Source: Allorhizobium ampelinum S4 (GTDB taxonomy: Bacteria; Pseudomonadota; Alphaproteobacteria; Rhizobiales; Rhizobiaceae). From it: 64,000 nucleotides of DNA. Position 1 is the first letter of the stretch, and each line of letters starts with the position of its first letter. The notes under the pieces were generated by a model. It had not been told where the DNA came from. It was given only the letters and a program-made list of their open reading frames with translations, and made no database searches. Position numbers and translations under genes: made by a program. This document shows positions 34,470-43,945 of the stretch, in pieces. Where the stretch lies: contig NC_011988.1 in assembly GCF_000016285.1 (NCBI RefSeq), positions 62,001 through 126,000 on the forward strand. Reading direction: 5' to 3'.

Positions 34470-36164
34470 ATGATCGACTTTCGCAACGTGATGAAGACTG
34501 CCTTTCGTATCAAGGCGCCGGTGCGTAGTGGTCGTGCGGATGAAGAGTTTGATACGGAGAAGGCGCAGGCGCTGGTTCGTATTATTATTGTCACCGGGGC
34601 AATCAGTTACGTTCTGCCAGCGATAATAATCGGAGCGACACCGGTCGAGGCATGGAGCGTAGTGCCTCTTCTCAGCTATTATTTTCTGTTTTCTCTTGCT
34701 GCATACTGGTGGATAGCACGTTGGCCCGGCGAAAACAGAGTGCGCCGTGCCATTACCATTACCCATGACCTTGGTGCTCTGACCTTTACCATTGCCGTTG
34801 GAGGTCAAACGTTTCTGCCGCTGTTTGCAATCATGTTGTGGGTGACAGTCGGCAACGGTCTGCGCTTTGGACCAGCATATCTCAAAATTTCAACGGCAGC
34901 CACGCTCGCCGGGATTGCCATTATCACCTACTTCAATGCCTATTGGCGCGAAAATCCCTTCATGGTCCTGACATTGGTGGCCACGACCGTCCTCGTACCC
35001 GCCTATATCTATGCTTTGCTTGGACGATTGCGCAAAGCCTATGAAATTGCCCAGGAGGCCAGCTTGTCGAAATCGCGGTTCCTGGCGCAAGCGAGCCATG
35101 ACCTTCGGCAACCGATCCATGCCATCAGTTTGTTCACTGCTTGTCTGCGCGATGCCAACCTGCAGCCGAAAGAACTGCAAATGGTTGAAAATATCGACCG
35201 ATCGCTCCAGAGCGTATCGCGCCTGTTCAAGTCGCTGCTGGATATTTCGACCCTGGATAGTGGTAGGGTTACTCCGAAATATGAGAGGATTGCAATTGCC
35301 GAAGTGATCGATGACGTGTTGCGTCAGAACCGGGAAGCGGCGCAGCAGAGCGGCATTACATTGCGGACGGTCAGTTGCAGCGCGGTTGTGGAGATAGACA
35401 GGGCTCTTTTGACCACCATGGTGCAAAACATCGTCAACAATGCCATCAAATATGCGGCGGGACGCGATGTCGTCATTGGCTGCCGGCATCGTGGTGGCCG
35501 GCTGGCCGTCCAGATCTGCGATCAAGGACCCGGTATTCCCCGGGACCATCAAGTGAGGGTGTTTGAGGAATTCTATCAGGTGCGTGAGCGTGGCGACAAG
35601 GACATTGATGGGGTTGGCCTTGGTCTTCCGATCGTGCGGCGTCTCGGTCGCCTGCTCGACATTGATGTGGATTTGAAGTCGGATCCAGGCAAGGGAACCA
35701 GCGTCACGCTCGGCAACTTGCATGTTACGCACAAACAAGAATGGTCGCAGTCGCCCCTGGCGGCGGGACACTATCCGGCGGCCATTGACGGGCTGCGCAT
35801 ATTGCTCGTTGAAGACGACGAGGCCGTATTGATCGCCACGGCAAGCCTGCTGCGAAAATGGGGATGCCACGTCCAGGCCGAGGCGACAATACCCAGGCAT
35901 GTGGGGGATTTTGACCTGTTGATCACCGATTTTGATCTCGGTGGTGGCGTCACCGGCACGGAATGCATCCAGATCGTCCAGGACCTGATTGGCCGGCAGA
36001 TGCCCGCAGTGGTGATGAGTGGCCATGACGAGGGGCGGGTCAGAGAGGACCTGGGATCGGCTGATATTCCAATCCTGTCAAAGCCCGTGCGACCGGCAGA
36101 GCTTCGTTCGGTGGTCATGGTCGCGGCGCTGGAGACACGCAGGACGAGAGAGACGAATTCCTAG
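34470..36164 (+). CDS. Hybrid sensor histidine kinase/response regulator
   Basis: A 564-residue inner-membrane protein. About six membrane segments span residues 35-190. A short coiled segment leads to the HisKA domain with phosphoacceptor His210 (FLAQASHDLRQPIHAISLF). The ATPase domain follows with N-box MVQNIVNNAIKYAAG and G-box GVGLGLPIVRRLG. A C-terminal receiver domain reads LRILLVEDDEAVLIATASLL and carries the phosphorylatable Asp487 in LLITDFDLGGG. No output domain is fused, so phosphate should pass to a separate regulator not seen here. The LysR gene at 36265 follows on the same strand but is not a typical partner. Confidence 0.9.
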   Translation: MIDFRNVMKTAFRIKAPVRSGRADEEFDTEKAQALVRIIIVTGAISYVLPAIIIGATPVEAWSVVPLLSYYFLFSLAAYWWIARWPGENRVRRAITITHDLGALTFTIAVGGQTFLPLFAIMLWVTVGNGLRFGPAYLKISTAATLAGIAIITYFNAYWRENPFMVLTLVATTVLVPAYIYALLGRLRKAYEIAQEASLSKSRFLAQASHDLRQPIHAISLFTACLRDANLQPKELQMVENIDRSLQSVSRLFKSLLDISTLDSGRVTPKYERIAIAEVIDDVLRQNREAAQQSGITLRTVSCSAVVEIDRALLTTMVQNIVNNAIKYAAGRDVVIGCRHRGGRLAVQICDQGPGIPRDHQVRVFEEFYQVRERGDKDIDGVGLGLPIVRRLGRLLDIDVDLKSDPGKGTSVTLGNLHVTHKQEWSQSPLAAGHYPAAIDGLRILLVEDDEAVLIATASLLRKWGCHVQAEATIPRHVGDFDLLITDFDLGGGVTGTECIQIVQDLIGRQMPAVVMSGHDEGRVREDLGSADIPILSKPVRPAELRSVVMVAALETRRTRETNS

Positions 36165-36264
36165 CCGGTTCGGTCACTAAGGACTCTTCGTGGCGAGTGG
36201 ATTGATTGATGCGCATAAGTACAATATTTACTTGGAATAAGATGTCTATTTTGAAATAATCAAG

Positions 36265-37164
36265 ATGAATGACTATAAAGCGCTGAAAGTGTTTCTGCTG
36301 GCTGCCGAGAAGCGGAATTTTGCGCAGGTCGCGCGCGAACTCGACATGACACCAGCCGCCGTGAGCCGGGCAATAGCTGCCTTGGAACGTGATCTTGGCG
36401 TCCAGCTCTTCGTTCGAACGACCCGTCAGGTTGCCCTGACGACAGATGGCGCTATTTTTGCCGCTCAGGTCCAGCCAGCGGTGACCGCCCTGGATAGTGC
36501 GCGGCGCGATATCAGGAACGCAAACAAGAGTGATGAGGGACGGCTGCGGATCAGCGTTCCAACCTGGTTCGGCAAGGCCATGCTGCCGCCGATCCTCTCT
36601 GGATTCAGGACGCTCTATCCAAAAATGAGCTTTGAGATTTCCTTGTCGGATGGCCTGGTGAACATTGTTGACGACGATTATGACCTTGCGATCCGCATCT
36701 CCTCGCAGCCATCGGATAAGTTCACCATCTGGCGCAAGATCCACATCGTGCGGCGTATTCTTGTGGCAGCACCGGCAAGCAAATTCGTCGATATGCGGCA
36801 TCCTGGCGAACTGACACCCGACGATTGCCTTGCCTATAGCGGCGAGAGTCGGCGGGAAAACTGGGTTCTGTCGGACGGCGGATCAAGCATGACGATTTCA
36901 GCCGGAGGGGCGTTCAGCGCCAACAGTGGAGAAGTTCTGGCTGATATGGCGGCAGATGGCGCCGGGGTGGCGATGCTGCCAGGATTTCATGTCTCGGAAC
37001 ATTTGAAAACAGGGCGCCTGGTTCACGTCTTGCGAGGATGGTCGCCGCCCGATCTATGGTTGACGCTTTATTATCCGCCCTATCAGGCTCTACCGCCTCG
37101 GATCGCATCTTTCTCTAAATTTTTCGAAGAACAGGTGGCCGCTCAAATGGTTACGCTCAATTGA
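36265..37164 (+). CDS. LysR-family transcriptional regulator
   Basis: A 299-residue LysR protein. The N-terminal helix-turn-helix reads RNFAQVARELDMTPAAVSRA then IAALERDLGVQLFVRTTRQV. An effector-binding domain of the periplasmic-binding fold follows (GRLRISVPTWFGKAMLPPIL, DDYDLAIRISSQPSD). Length is normal. The target may include the pao genes or an unlinked locus. It is convergent with the ChaC-like gene. Regulated gene and ligand are unknown. Confidence 0.9.
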   Translation: MNDYKALKVFLLAAEKRNFAQVARELDMTPAAVSRAIAALERDLGVQLFVRTTRQVALTTDGAIFAAQVQPAVTALDSARRDIRNANKSDEGRLRISVPTWFGKAMLPPILSGFRTLYPKMSFEISLSDGLVNIVDDDYDLAIRISSQPSDKFTIWRKIHIVRRILVAAPASKFVDMRHPGELTPDDCLAYSGESRRENWVLSDGGSSMTISAGGAFSANSGEVLADMAADGAGVAMLPGFHVSEHLKTGRLVHVLRGWSPPDLWLTLYYPPYQALPPRIASFSKFFEEQVAAQMVTLN

Positions 37165-37219
37165 GGGATCCCCTGTCGAAGATCTGAGGACGTATCTCCT
37201 GCTCTCGCTGTGACAGGCC

Positions 37220-37909
37220 TTACTGTGTGATGGCCCTGTGCCGCGCCGTTATTTCCGCAGCGACCAGCGCTTGCAAACGCCAGAGATTGCGGTCACGGAT
37301 CCCTTCGGCCTGAAGGTCGACTATGGTCTTGTGGAGATACTCGGCGCATGAGCCACCCTGGCCGCAGGCGCTGGCTATCAAGGACGCTGACTGCTCGTCC
37401 GGCAAGGGTTTGGTTAGTCCAAGCCGGCTGGTGCTTGCCCAGAATGTCAGGGCGCGTTGAACACCGTTTGCCGTCTTCACGTAAACCCAACGGACCATGC
37501 TCCTCACCTCCCGATACTTGATCTCCCGAGCGACGAGGGCGCGCAGATCCAGGCGGCATCGTTCAGCCGAAAGCTCGAAGACAATACCATCGCACTGTCC
37601 ACCACGCTCCAGGGCCAGCATCAATCCGGGCTGTGTGCTGGTGGCACGCCAGCGTTCGATTTTGAGGGAAAACGACCTGTGCCATCCGTAAGCGGTGGCG
37701 CGTTGGCGACTGGCTGGTTCGAATTCGGGATTCCAGATCAGCGAGCCGTAAGCAAAAACCAGCAGAGGATCGCCGCCTGCCTCACTTTCAATCCTGTCGA
37801 CGAGTTCATCAAGTTCAGCTTCCGTAAGGGGTGTCCAGCCAGGCTCCGGGCCGTCGTCGCGGACGCCTCTGATCGTCAGGGCAACAAGCTCGGGCGTTAA
37901 CTGCATCAT
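37220..37909 (-). CDS. ChaC-like gamma-glutamylcyclotransferase
   Basis: About 229 residues from the ATG at 37909 (or 37906). The upstream 25 codons of the open frame lie in a dispersed repeat and are not included. The family motif LLVFAYGSLIWNPEFEPA (the Y-G-S-L core) and REIKYREVRSMVRWVYV fit ChaC proteins, which cleave the gamma-glutamyl unit of glutathione to 5-oxoproline. The C-terminal GQGGSCAEYLHKTIVDLQAE is also typical. It should be cytoplasmic. No functional link to neighbours is evident. Confidence 0.85.
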   Translation of the reverse strand: MMQLTPELVALTIRGVRDDGPEPGWTPLTEAELDELVDRIESEAGGDPLLVFAYGSLIWNPEFEPASRQRATAYGWHRSFSLKIERWRATSTQPGLMLALERGGQCDGIVFELSAERCRLDLRALVAREIKYREVRSMVRWVYVKTANGVQRALTFWASTSRLGLTKPLPDEQSASLIASACGQGGSCAEYLHKTIVDLQAEGIRDRNLWRLQALVAAEITARHRAITQ

Positions 37910-37941
37910 CGTATCAATCCGCGTTCCGACGAGGGATGAGA

Positions 37942-37986
37942 GTTTGCCTTGGGAAACGTGGAACCCGGTTTTCCCGAAAGACAATC
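37942..37986. repeat. Dispersed nested palindrome, reverse copy
   Basis: Read on the minus strand this matches the 25223-25267 element closely, sharing the uninterrupted core TTTCGGGAAAACCGGGTTCC and the CTCTTGTT... lead-in. The outer arms have drifted (GTTTGCC/GACAATC). It lies directly upstream of the ChaC-like gene. Confidence 0.7.
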
Positions 37987-38040
37987 GACAACAAGAGAAG
38001 CGAGGCCGCGGCGGCTTTTCACCGCGGCCATGCCTTTGGA

Positions 38041-39024
38041 TCAGGACTTCACGAAAGCCAGCAGGTCGGCGTTGAGCACATCGGCATTGACGGTCAGCAT
38101 ACCGTGCGAGAAGCCGGGATAGGTCTTGAGCGTACCATTCTTCAGCAGCTTGATAGCTTTCAGTGCTGCATCGGCGATGGGCACGATCTGGTCGTCTTCG
38201 CCATGCAGGACGAGAGTTGGGACGGTTATCGTCTTCAGATCCTCGGTCTGGTCGGTTTCAGAGAAAGCCTTGATGCCGTCGTAATGCGCCTTCGCGCCGC
38301 CCATCATACCCTGACGCCACCAATTCTGGATCACGCCCTCCTGGACTTTGGCGTCGTCACGGTTGAAGCCATAGAATGGACCGGCGGGAACGTCGCGGAA
38401 GAACTGCGCGCGGTTGGCAGCCAGCGCTGAGCGGAAACCGTCGAAAACTTCCATCGGCAGGCCTTCGGGATTGGCGTCAGTCTTCAGCATCAGCGGCGGG
38501 ACGGCAGACACCAGAACCGCCTTGGCGACGCGACCGGCTGGCTGGCCATGCATGGCCACATACCGGGCGACTTCTCCTCCGCCGGTGGAGTGACCGATAT
38601 GGACGGCGTTCTTGAGGTCGAGGGCTTCAACGACCGCGAAGGCATCAGCTGCATAATGGTCCATGTCGTGGCCATCAGAAACCTGCGCCGAACGGCCGTG
38701 GCCGCGCCGGTCATGGGCAATCACGCGGTAACCGTTGGCGAGGAAGAACAGCATCTGCGCGTCCCAGTCATCCGATGACAGCGGCCAGCCATGATGAAAT
38801 ACAATCGGCTGAGCATCCTTCGAGCCCCAATCCTTGTAGAAGATTTCAACGCCGTCCTTGGTGGTGATGGTACCCATGGTCTTGTTTCCTTCGGTTGATG
38901 TGTTGGTGGACGCAGCGAGCTTGGCTGCAAAGCTGAATGATGCGGTGAGCGCGGTTGCGGCGACGGCCGATCCGGAAAGCAGGACGCCACGACGTGTCAG
39001 GGAAAGAAGAGTGGTGTCGGTCAT
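38041..39024 (-). CDS. Tat-exported alpha/beta hydrolase (chloroperoxidase/esterase-like)
   Basis: About 327 residues from the ATG at 39024. A twin-arginine signal ([20 protein letters not shown]) precedes an alpha/beta hydrolase: oxyanion segment [17 protein letters not shown], nucleophile elbow [16 protein letters not shown] with Ser, acid in [18 protein letters not shown] and the terminal His in GFSHGML. This is the non-haem chloroperoxidase/arylesterase group. Such proteins usually lack signals, so the Tat leader is of note. The frame runs to 39228 but without a good start. Confidence 0.87.
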   Translation of the reverse strand: MTDTTLLSLTRRGVLLSGSAVAATALTASFSFAAKLAASTNTSTEGNKTMGTITTKDGVEIFYKDWGSKDAQPIVFHHGWPLSSDDWDAQMLFFLANGYRVIAHDRRGHGRSAQVSDGHDMDHYAADAFAVVEALDLKNAVHIGHSTGGGEVARYVAMHGQPAGRVAKAVLVSAVPPLMLKTDANPEGLPMEVFDGFRSALAANRAQFFRDVPAGPFYGFNRDDAKVQEGVIQNWWRQGMMGGAKAHYDGIKAFSETDQTEDLKTITVPTLVLHGEDDQIVPIADAALKAIKLLKNGTLKTYPGFSHGMLTVNADVLNADLLAFVKS

Positions 39025-39289
39025 GTTCGCGTCCTGCGGTCTTGTTTGTTTCTGTGTCGTCAGACCACTCGGTTTGTCTGATGAGGGCATATTGCCGCCA
39101 AACACCCTTGCCAACAATTGCATTATTAATTGAGATTTAATTGCGATTATTGAAATAATGGAGAGGGTCTCGGCGACAACCGCGTCGCGATGATTAACGC
39201 GAACGCGGCGACTTTTCCGGTTGTGCATACTCGCCTACCGTTGGGATTAATGCCCAATGAGATTGGCAAGCTGCGAATTTTCCATCGTA

Positions 39290-39775
39290 TTACACGATCG
39301 TCGGGGTGATGCCGCCATCGACGCGCAGGGCAGCGCCATTCGTTGCAGCGGACAATGGGCTTGCCACATAGGCAACGAGATTGGCAATTTCCTCTGGCTC
39401 GATCATTCGCTGGATCAACGACCTCGGACGCTCCTTGGCGAAATATTCGCTTTCCATCGCGTCGGCTGACAGGTTTGGATCGCTCGCGATGGCGAGCTGC
39501 GCCGTCTTTGTCATGCCGTAATGGATCATGTTGGGCGGAACCAGCACGCCGCTTTCGCTGGAGATGAAGATTATTCTTCCCCAATTTCGCGCCAGCATAT
39601 CCGGCATGTAATGCCGCGAGAGCCTGACACCGCTCAGCACATTGATCTCGAAAAACCGGCGCCAATCGTCATCGGTGATATCGCTGAAATCCTTGGATTC
39701 GTAGATGCCGAGATTGTTGATGAGAATGTCGATCTTCGGGACTGCCGCAGTCAGCACGTTTGCCCCTGCTTCGGT
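39290..39775 (-). pseudogene. Truncated short-chain dehydrogenase (SDR) remnant
   Basis: The minus-strand frame encodes IDILINNLGIYESKDFSDIT, FEINVLSGVRLSRHYMPDML, the catalytic-type S-x-Y-x-x-x-K region (ISSESGVLVPPNMIHYGMTK) and the C-terminal NGAALRVDGGITPTIV. The N-terminal Rossmann TGxxxGxG segment is absent. About 35 residues also seem deleted in frame between TKTAQLAIA and DPNLSADAMESEYF, where family members continue with VNTVLPGPT. It cannot be a working SDR. It abuts a broken LysR gene, as in the common divergent LysR/SDR arrangement. Confidence 0.75.
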
Positions 39776-39790
39776 CGCCGGATCGGCGAG

Positions 39791-40079
39791 ATTCAGGTTT
39801 TCACGAGGGTGCTGGAAGCGGGTAGTTTCTCCGAGGCGGCACGCCTGCTGCAGATGACGCCGTCAACGGTCAGCAAACTCCTCAATCGGATCGAACAGCG
39901 ATTGGGCGTCCGATTGCTGGAGCGGTCGACACGCCGATTGTCACTGACCGATGAGGGGCTGATCTATTACGAACGGTGTCTGGCCCTGCTTGCTCGGTGG
40001 ACGCCGTCTGGCGCATCGCGTCCGTGTCTTTCTCGATTTCATGGCACCGCGCCTTCAAGGTTTCCTGCAACAGCGATAG
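39791..40079 (+). pseudogene. LysR-type regulator remnant with N-terminal and internal deletions
   Basis: The plus strand encodes IQVFTRVLEAGSFSEAARLL, MTPSTVSKLLNRIEQRLGVR and LLERSTRRLSLTDEGLIYYE: a LysR helix-turn-helix without its first residues. After CLALLA the frame shifts and HRVRVFLDFMAPRLQGFLQQ appears, the typical last residues of LysR proteins, ending with TAG at 40077-40079. The whole effector domain is gone. Its front is fused to the front of the SDR remnant, indicating deletion of the shared promoter region. Confidence 0.75.
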
Positions 40080-40247
40080 TTTTCTCCTCAAGGCGCTACG
40101 AGCACACTGTGTGTCGTGCTACACTATCCCGCACGATGATTGCCGTTCGCTCAAAGCGCCGGTGTCCGTGGCGTTCGCACTGGCTGTCAATGCCTTGAAG
40201 GGCGTCATTAAACTGTAGGCGTCGAAAAGTCTGAATAGAGATCGAAT

Positions 40248-40733
40248 ATGAGTGTTGCATTTACCAAGGAAGACAGTGCGGAAACGGCAGCTGAAACGCT
40301 ACTGCCCGAGCGTCCGATTTCGCCACATCCGAATCTCGTGACGGAATCGGGATTAAAAGCGCTGGAGCGGCAACGTGTGCAAGCACGTGACGCCTATGAT
40401 GCCGCGCGCGCAATTGAAGACGTCAATGAACGGCGTCGGCAGATGGCCGGCCCTTTTCGGGATTTGAACTACCTTGAAGAGAGGCTTCACACGGCTCAGG
40501 TCATGCCCGATCCGATCACCGCTGATAGCGTCTCTTTTGGGACGACCGTGACGTTCACCCGTGATGATGGACGCGTCCAAACCTATCGTATCGTCGGCGA
40601 AGACGAAGCAGATCCGAAGGCAGGATCGATCTCCTACGTCTCCCCGGTGGCAAGGGCGCTTATCGGCAAGGCTGTCGGTGATGTCGTCAGTCTTGGTGAT
40701 CAAGAGCTTGAGATCACGGCTATCTCGCCGTGA
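40248..40733 (+). CDS. GreA/GreB-family transcription elongation factor-like protein
   Basis: A 161-residue protein. The N-terminal coiled region (VTESGLKALERQRVQARDAY) is like the Gre coiled coil, and the C-terminal domain VSFGTTVTFTRDDGRVQTYR IVGEDEADP matches the Gre FKBP-like fold. The acidic tip residues that stimulate RNA cleavage are not obvious. It may therefore be a Rnk-like or anti-Gre paralogue rather than true GreA. It is convergent with the agaL2-like gene, with a palindromic repeat between the two stop codons. Confidence 0.8.
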   Translation: MSVAFTKEDSAETAAETLLPERPISPHPNLVTESGLKALERQRVQARDAYDAARAIEDVNERRRQMAGPFRDLNYLEERLHTAQVMPDPITADSVSFGTTVTFTRDDGRVQTYRIVGEDEADPKAGSISYVSPVARALIGKAVGDVVSLGDQELEITAISP

Positions 40734-40841
40734 TCTGACGCGAGCGCAAAACGATGTGTCATCGTTTGCCCGTATCAGCGCCGATGAGACAGAATTGAAC
40801 GATCGCACCAGCGAAAAGTGGACACTGGTTTTCCCTCGAGT

Positions 40842-40868
40842 CTGTCAGGTTCAATCTGAACCTGACAG
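40842..40868. terminator. Palindromic repeat copy between convergent genes
   Basis: CTGTCAGGTTCA and TGAACCTGACAG form a perfect 12-base stem around ATC. It lies between the GreA-like stop (40733) and the agaL2-like stop (40879), where it could end both transcripts. It belongs to the dispersed GTCTGTCAGGTT family, and an abbreviated GAAAAGTGG...GGTTTTCC piece of the other family sits just upstream. Confidence 0.65.
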
Positions 40869-40878
40869 GTTGTCGTCA

Positions 40879-42240
40879 TTACGCCACCCCTCCGATGCGG
40901 GCCCATTGCGGAATCCACTGATCGTGAGCCTTCAACAGGTCCGTCGTCAATGACCAGATCTGGTCGAGGTCGAGTTCGGCTGCTGTATGCGGGTCCATCA
41001 TCGCGGCGTGATAGAGGTGTTCGGGGTTTTCGTTGATCAAGGCAGCCACCGTCAGTTCCTGCACGTTGATGTTGGTGCGCATCAGGGCTGTGAGCTGCGG
41101 TGGCAGGGCGCCGATGGTGGTGGGCTGAATGCCGTTGTCATCGACAAGGCAGGGCACTTCCACGGCGCAATTGTCCGGTAGCGAGGTGATGCAGCCATTG
41201 TTGCGCAGGTTGCCGTAAATCACCGAGGGCTCACCCGTCCAGACCGAATTGATGATCGACGAGGCATATTCCTTCGATGGCTTGACTTCGATCTTGTCTG
41301 CGGAGCGGTAGGCAGCGGCCTGATCCTTCCATCGCTCAACCTGTTCGATGCAGCGCTTGGGATATTCATCCAGCGGAATACCGAATTTCTCAATCAGGTC
41401 TTCGCGGCCGTCCTTGATGAAATACGGCGTGTATTCGGCAAAATGCTCCGAGCTTTCGGTGACGAAATAGCCAAGGCGCGTCAGCATTTCATAGCGCACC
41501 TTGTTGGGGCAGCGCGGGTTCCAGGTTGGCTTCGGCGCGCGGCCCTCACGATAGCCGCGCAGCAGATCGGGATAGAGGTCACGATAGGAGCCATCCGGCT
41601 GGCGGTGCTCGAAATTGAGGTAGAACGCCATGTGATTGATGCCTGCAGAGCGGTAGCGGATGTCCTCATAGGGAATGGACAGATCCTCTGCCAGTTCCAT
41701 GGCCGTACCCTGAACGGAGTGGCACAGGCCAACCTGTTTGATGGCCGGATATTTCTCGGCAATCGCCCAGGTATTGATGGCCATCGGGTTGACATATTGC
41801 AGCATGATCGCTTGCGGGCAGACCTGCATCATATCCTCGCAAATGCTCCACAGATGCGGCACGGTGCGCAAACCGCGCATGATGCCGCCAACGCCCAATG
41901 TGTCGGCAATGGTCTGGCGCAGGCCGTATTTCTTTGGCACCTCGAAATCGGTGACGGTGCAAGGCTCATAACCGCCGATTTGGAAGGCGACGACCACGAA
42001 GTTGGCCCCCTCCAGCGCTTTGCGCTGATCGGCAAAGGTCTCAACCGTTGCGGATGCGCCAAAGGTGGAAATCAGCTTCCTGGCAACAACTTCGCTTTCT
42101 TCCAGACGCTGCGGATTGATATCCATCAGTGCGATACGCGCACCTGATAGTGCCGGACGTTGCAGAACGTCGCCGATGATATTCTTCATGAACACGGTGG
42201 AACCGGCACCAATGAAGGTGATTTTGGGCTGTTTTGTCAT
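40879..42240 (-). CDS. agaL2: GH4 alpha-galactosidase, AgaL2-like
   Basis: A 453-residue family 4 glycosidase. The N-terminal NAD-binding motif KITFIGAGSTVFMKNIIGDV is followed by QYVNPMAINTWAI, the metal-binding GLCHSVQGTAMEL (Cys) and GINHMAFYLN (His). GH4 enzymes use NAD and a divalent metal in an oxidation-elimination mechanism. It is the last gene of the leftward agp operon, 25 bases after the ATPase gene, the same position as agaL2 in S. meliloti. It would hydrolyse imported melibiose or raffinose-type sugars in the cytoplasm. Symbol by synteny. Confidence 0.88.
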   Translation of the reverse strand: MTKQPKITFIGAGSTVFMKNIIGDVLQRPALSGARIALMDINPQRLEESEVVARKLISTFGASATVETFADQRKALEGANFVVVAFQIGGYEPCTVTDFEVPKKYGLRQTIADTLGVGGIMRGLRTVPHLWSICEDMMQVCPQAIMLQYVNPMAINTWAIAEKYPAIKQVGLCHSVQGTAMELAEDLSIPYEDIRYRSAGINHMAFYLNFEHRQPDGSYRDLYPDLLRGYREGRAPKPTWNPRCPNKVRYEMLTRLGYFVTESSEHFAEYTPYFIKDGREDLIEKFGIPLDEYPKRCIEQVERWKDQAAAYRSADKIEVKPSKEYASSIINSVWTGEPSVIYGNLRNNGCITSLPDNCAVEVPCLVDDNGIQPTTIGALPPQLTALMRTNINVQELTVAALINENPEHLYHAAMMDPHTAAELDLDQIWSLTTDLLKAHDQWIPQWARIGGVA

Positions 42241-42265
42241 GATGGGGATCTCGCTGTCTTAGGGA

Positions 42266-43933
42266 TTATGTGGCGACGTTGAAAGCAGCTCTGACGAGCC
42301 GCTGGGTGTAGGCGGTTTTGGGATGGCTGAGGATGTCCTCAACAGGTCCTTGCTCAACGATCTGCCCGTGCTGCATCACCGCAACCCGGTGGCAAAGCGC
42401 GCGGACAACCTTGAGATCATGGGAAATGAAGAGATAGCTCAGGCCCTTTTCATCCTGAAGCTTGCGCAACAGGTCGATGATCTGGGCTTGAACGGATAAA
42501 TCGAGCGCCGATGTCGGCTCATCCAGCAGGATGAATTCCGGCTCCAGCGCCACCGCCCGCGCAATGGCAATCCGCTGGCGTTGGCCACCGGAAAATTCAT
42601 GCGGAAACCGCGACAGGATGTTGCCGGGCATTCCGGCGCTGATCAGCGCCTCGCGCACGCGGTCCAGCCGCTCACTGCGGCTTGTGCCGATATTGTTGAC
42701 GATCAAGCCTTCCTCAATGATCTGGCCTACCGACATGCGCGGGTTGAGTGAAGAAAACGGGTCTTGAAACACCACCTGGATACGCGAGCGCAAAGGTCGC
42801 ATTTGTTCGCGGCTGTTGTTCTCTATGGCTTGGCCGTCGAACAGGATCTTGCCGCTATCAACACTCATCAGTTTGACAAGGGCTTGGCCAAAGGTGGTTT
42901 TGCCGGAACCACTCTCGCCCACCAAACCCAGCGTTTCATGGCGATGCAGGGTGATGGAAAGGCTGTTGACGGCGACCAGCTCTTTCAACTGTGGTTTGAA
43001 AAAGCCACCATGCTTTAGCATGAAAGACACACGCACATCGCGCCCTTCCAGAATGGTGGTAGAGTCGACCGGCATGGGATTGGCCGTGCCCTTTGGTTCC
43101 GATGCCAGCAGATGGCGGGTGTAGGGATGTTGTGGATGTTCAAACAGCGCCGTTGTGGTGTTGTGTTCCTTCACCTCGCCGTTTTGCATCACATAGACAT
43201 AGTCTGAAAATTGCCGAACGACGGTGAGATCATGGGTGATCAGGATCACCGCCATGCCTAGGCTTTTTTGCAAATCGCGGATCAGGTTGAGAATCTGCGC
43301 CTGCACGGTCACGTCCAGCGCCGTGGTGGGTTCATCGGCAATCAGCACATCCGGGTTGTTGGCCAGTGCCATGGCAATCATGATGCGCTGACGCTGACCG
43401 CCGGACAATTGATGCGGATATTGGTTGAGGCGGGCCTCCGGCTCCGGGATTTGCACCTGACGCAACAGCTCCAATGTGCGCGCAAAAGCTTGCTTGCTGC
43501 TCATTTTCTGGTGCACGCGGATGGCTTCTGCGATCTGTGTGCCGATGGTGTAGACCGGATTGAGCGAGCTCATCGGCTCTTGAAAAATCATCGAGATGCG
43601 ATTGCCGCGAAGTGCTCGCCGTTGCCGATCCGAAAACTTCAGGATGTTTTGCCCATCGTAGGCAATGCTGGAACGAGCCGACAAGGTGGCGCGCTTGGTC
43701 AACAGCCCCATGATGCTGCGGGCCGTGACCGACTTTCCAGAACCGGATTCGCCAACAACGGCAATGGTTTCGCCTCTGTAGAGCTGGAAAGAGACATTCT
43801 TGACCGCCTCGACTGTGCCGCCTTCCACCTTGAAGGAGACGGCCAGTTGGCGGGCATCGATAATCGGCGTGCCGAGAAGGCTGGTGTGATCGTGCCTCTG
43901 ATCAGGTGCCAATGCATTGGTGGTGTTTGCCAT
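42266..43933 (-). CDS. agpD: Double ATP-binding ABC protein for alpha-galactoside import, AgpD-like
   Basis: A 555-residue protein carrying two complete ABC ATPase domains. Domain 1: Walker A GESGSGKSVT, signature LSGGQRQRIMIAMAL, Walker B VLIADEPTTALD. Domain 2: GESGSGKTTF, FSGGQRQRIAIARAV, FILLDEPTSALD. This is the fused DppD-DppF arrangement of peptide-type importers, powering the AgpB/AgpC channel. It is cytoplasmic and membrane-associated, 12 bases after agpC. It is the only ATPase of this transporter class in the window. Confidence 0.92.
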   Translation of the reverse strand: MANTTNALAPDQRHDHTSLLGTPIIDARQLAVSFKVEGGTVEAVKNVSFQLYRGETIAVVGESGSGKSVTARSIMGLLTKRATLSARSSIAYDGQNILKFSDRQRRALRGNRISMIFQEPMSSLNPVYTIGTQIAEAIRVHQKMSSKQAFARTLELLRQVQIPEPEARLNQYPHQLSGGQRQRIMIAMALANNPDVLIADEPTTALDVTVQAQILNLIRDLQKSLGMAVILITHDLTVVRQFSDYVYVMQNGEVKEHNTTTALFEHPQHPYTRHLLASEPKGTANPMPVDSTTILEGRDVRVSFMLKHGGFFKPQLKELVAVNSLSITLHRHETLGLVGESGSGKTTFGQALVKLMSVDSGKILFDGQAIENNSREQMRPLRSRIQVVFQDPFSSLNPRMSVGQIIEEGLIVNNIGTSRSERLDRVREALISAGMPGNILSRFPHEFSGGQRQRIAIARAVALEPEFILLDEPTSALDLSVQAQIIDLLRKLQDEKGLSYLFISHDLKVVRALCHRVAVMQHGQIVEQGPVEDILSHPKTAYTQRLVRAAFNVAT

Positions 43934-43945
43934 GACTTGGCCTCC

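Noticed and set aside
34890..36026. Leftward 378-codon frame opposite the hybrid kinase
   Set aside because: The kinase motifs define the real strand. No motifs on the other.
39025..39228. N-terminal extension of the alpha/beta hydrolase
   Set aside because: The Tat signal beginning at the ATG at 39024 would be buried by it. No ribosome site supports the longer form.
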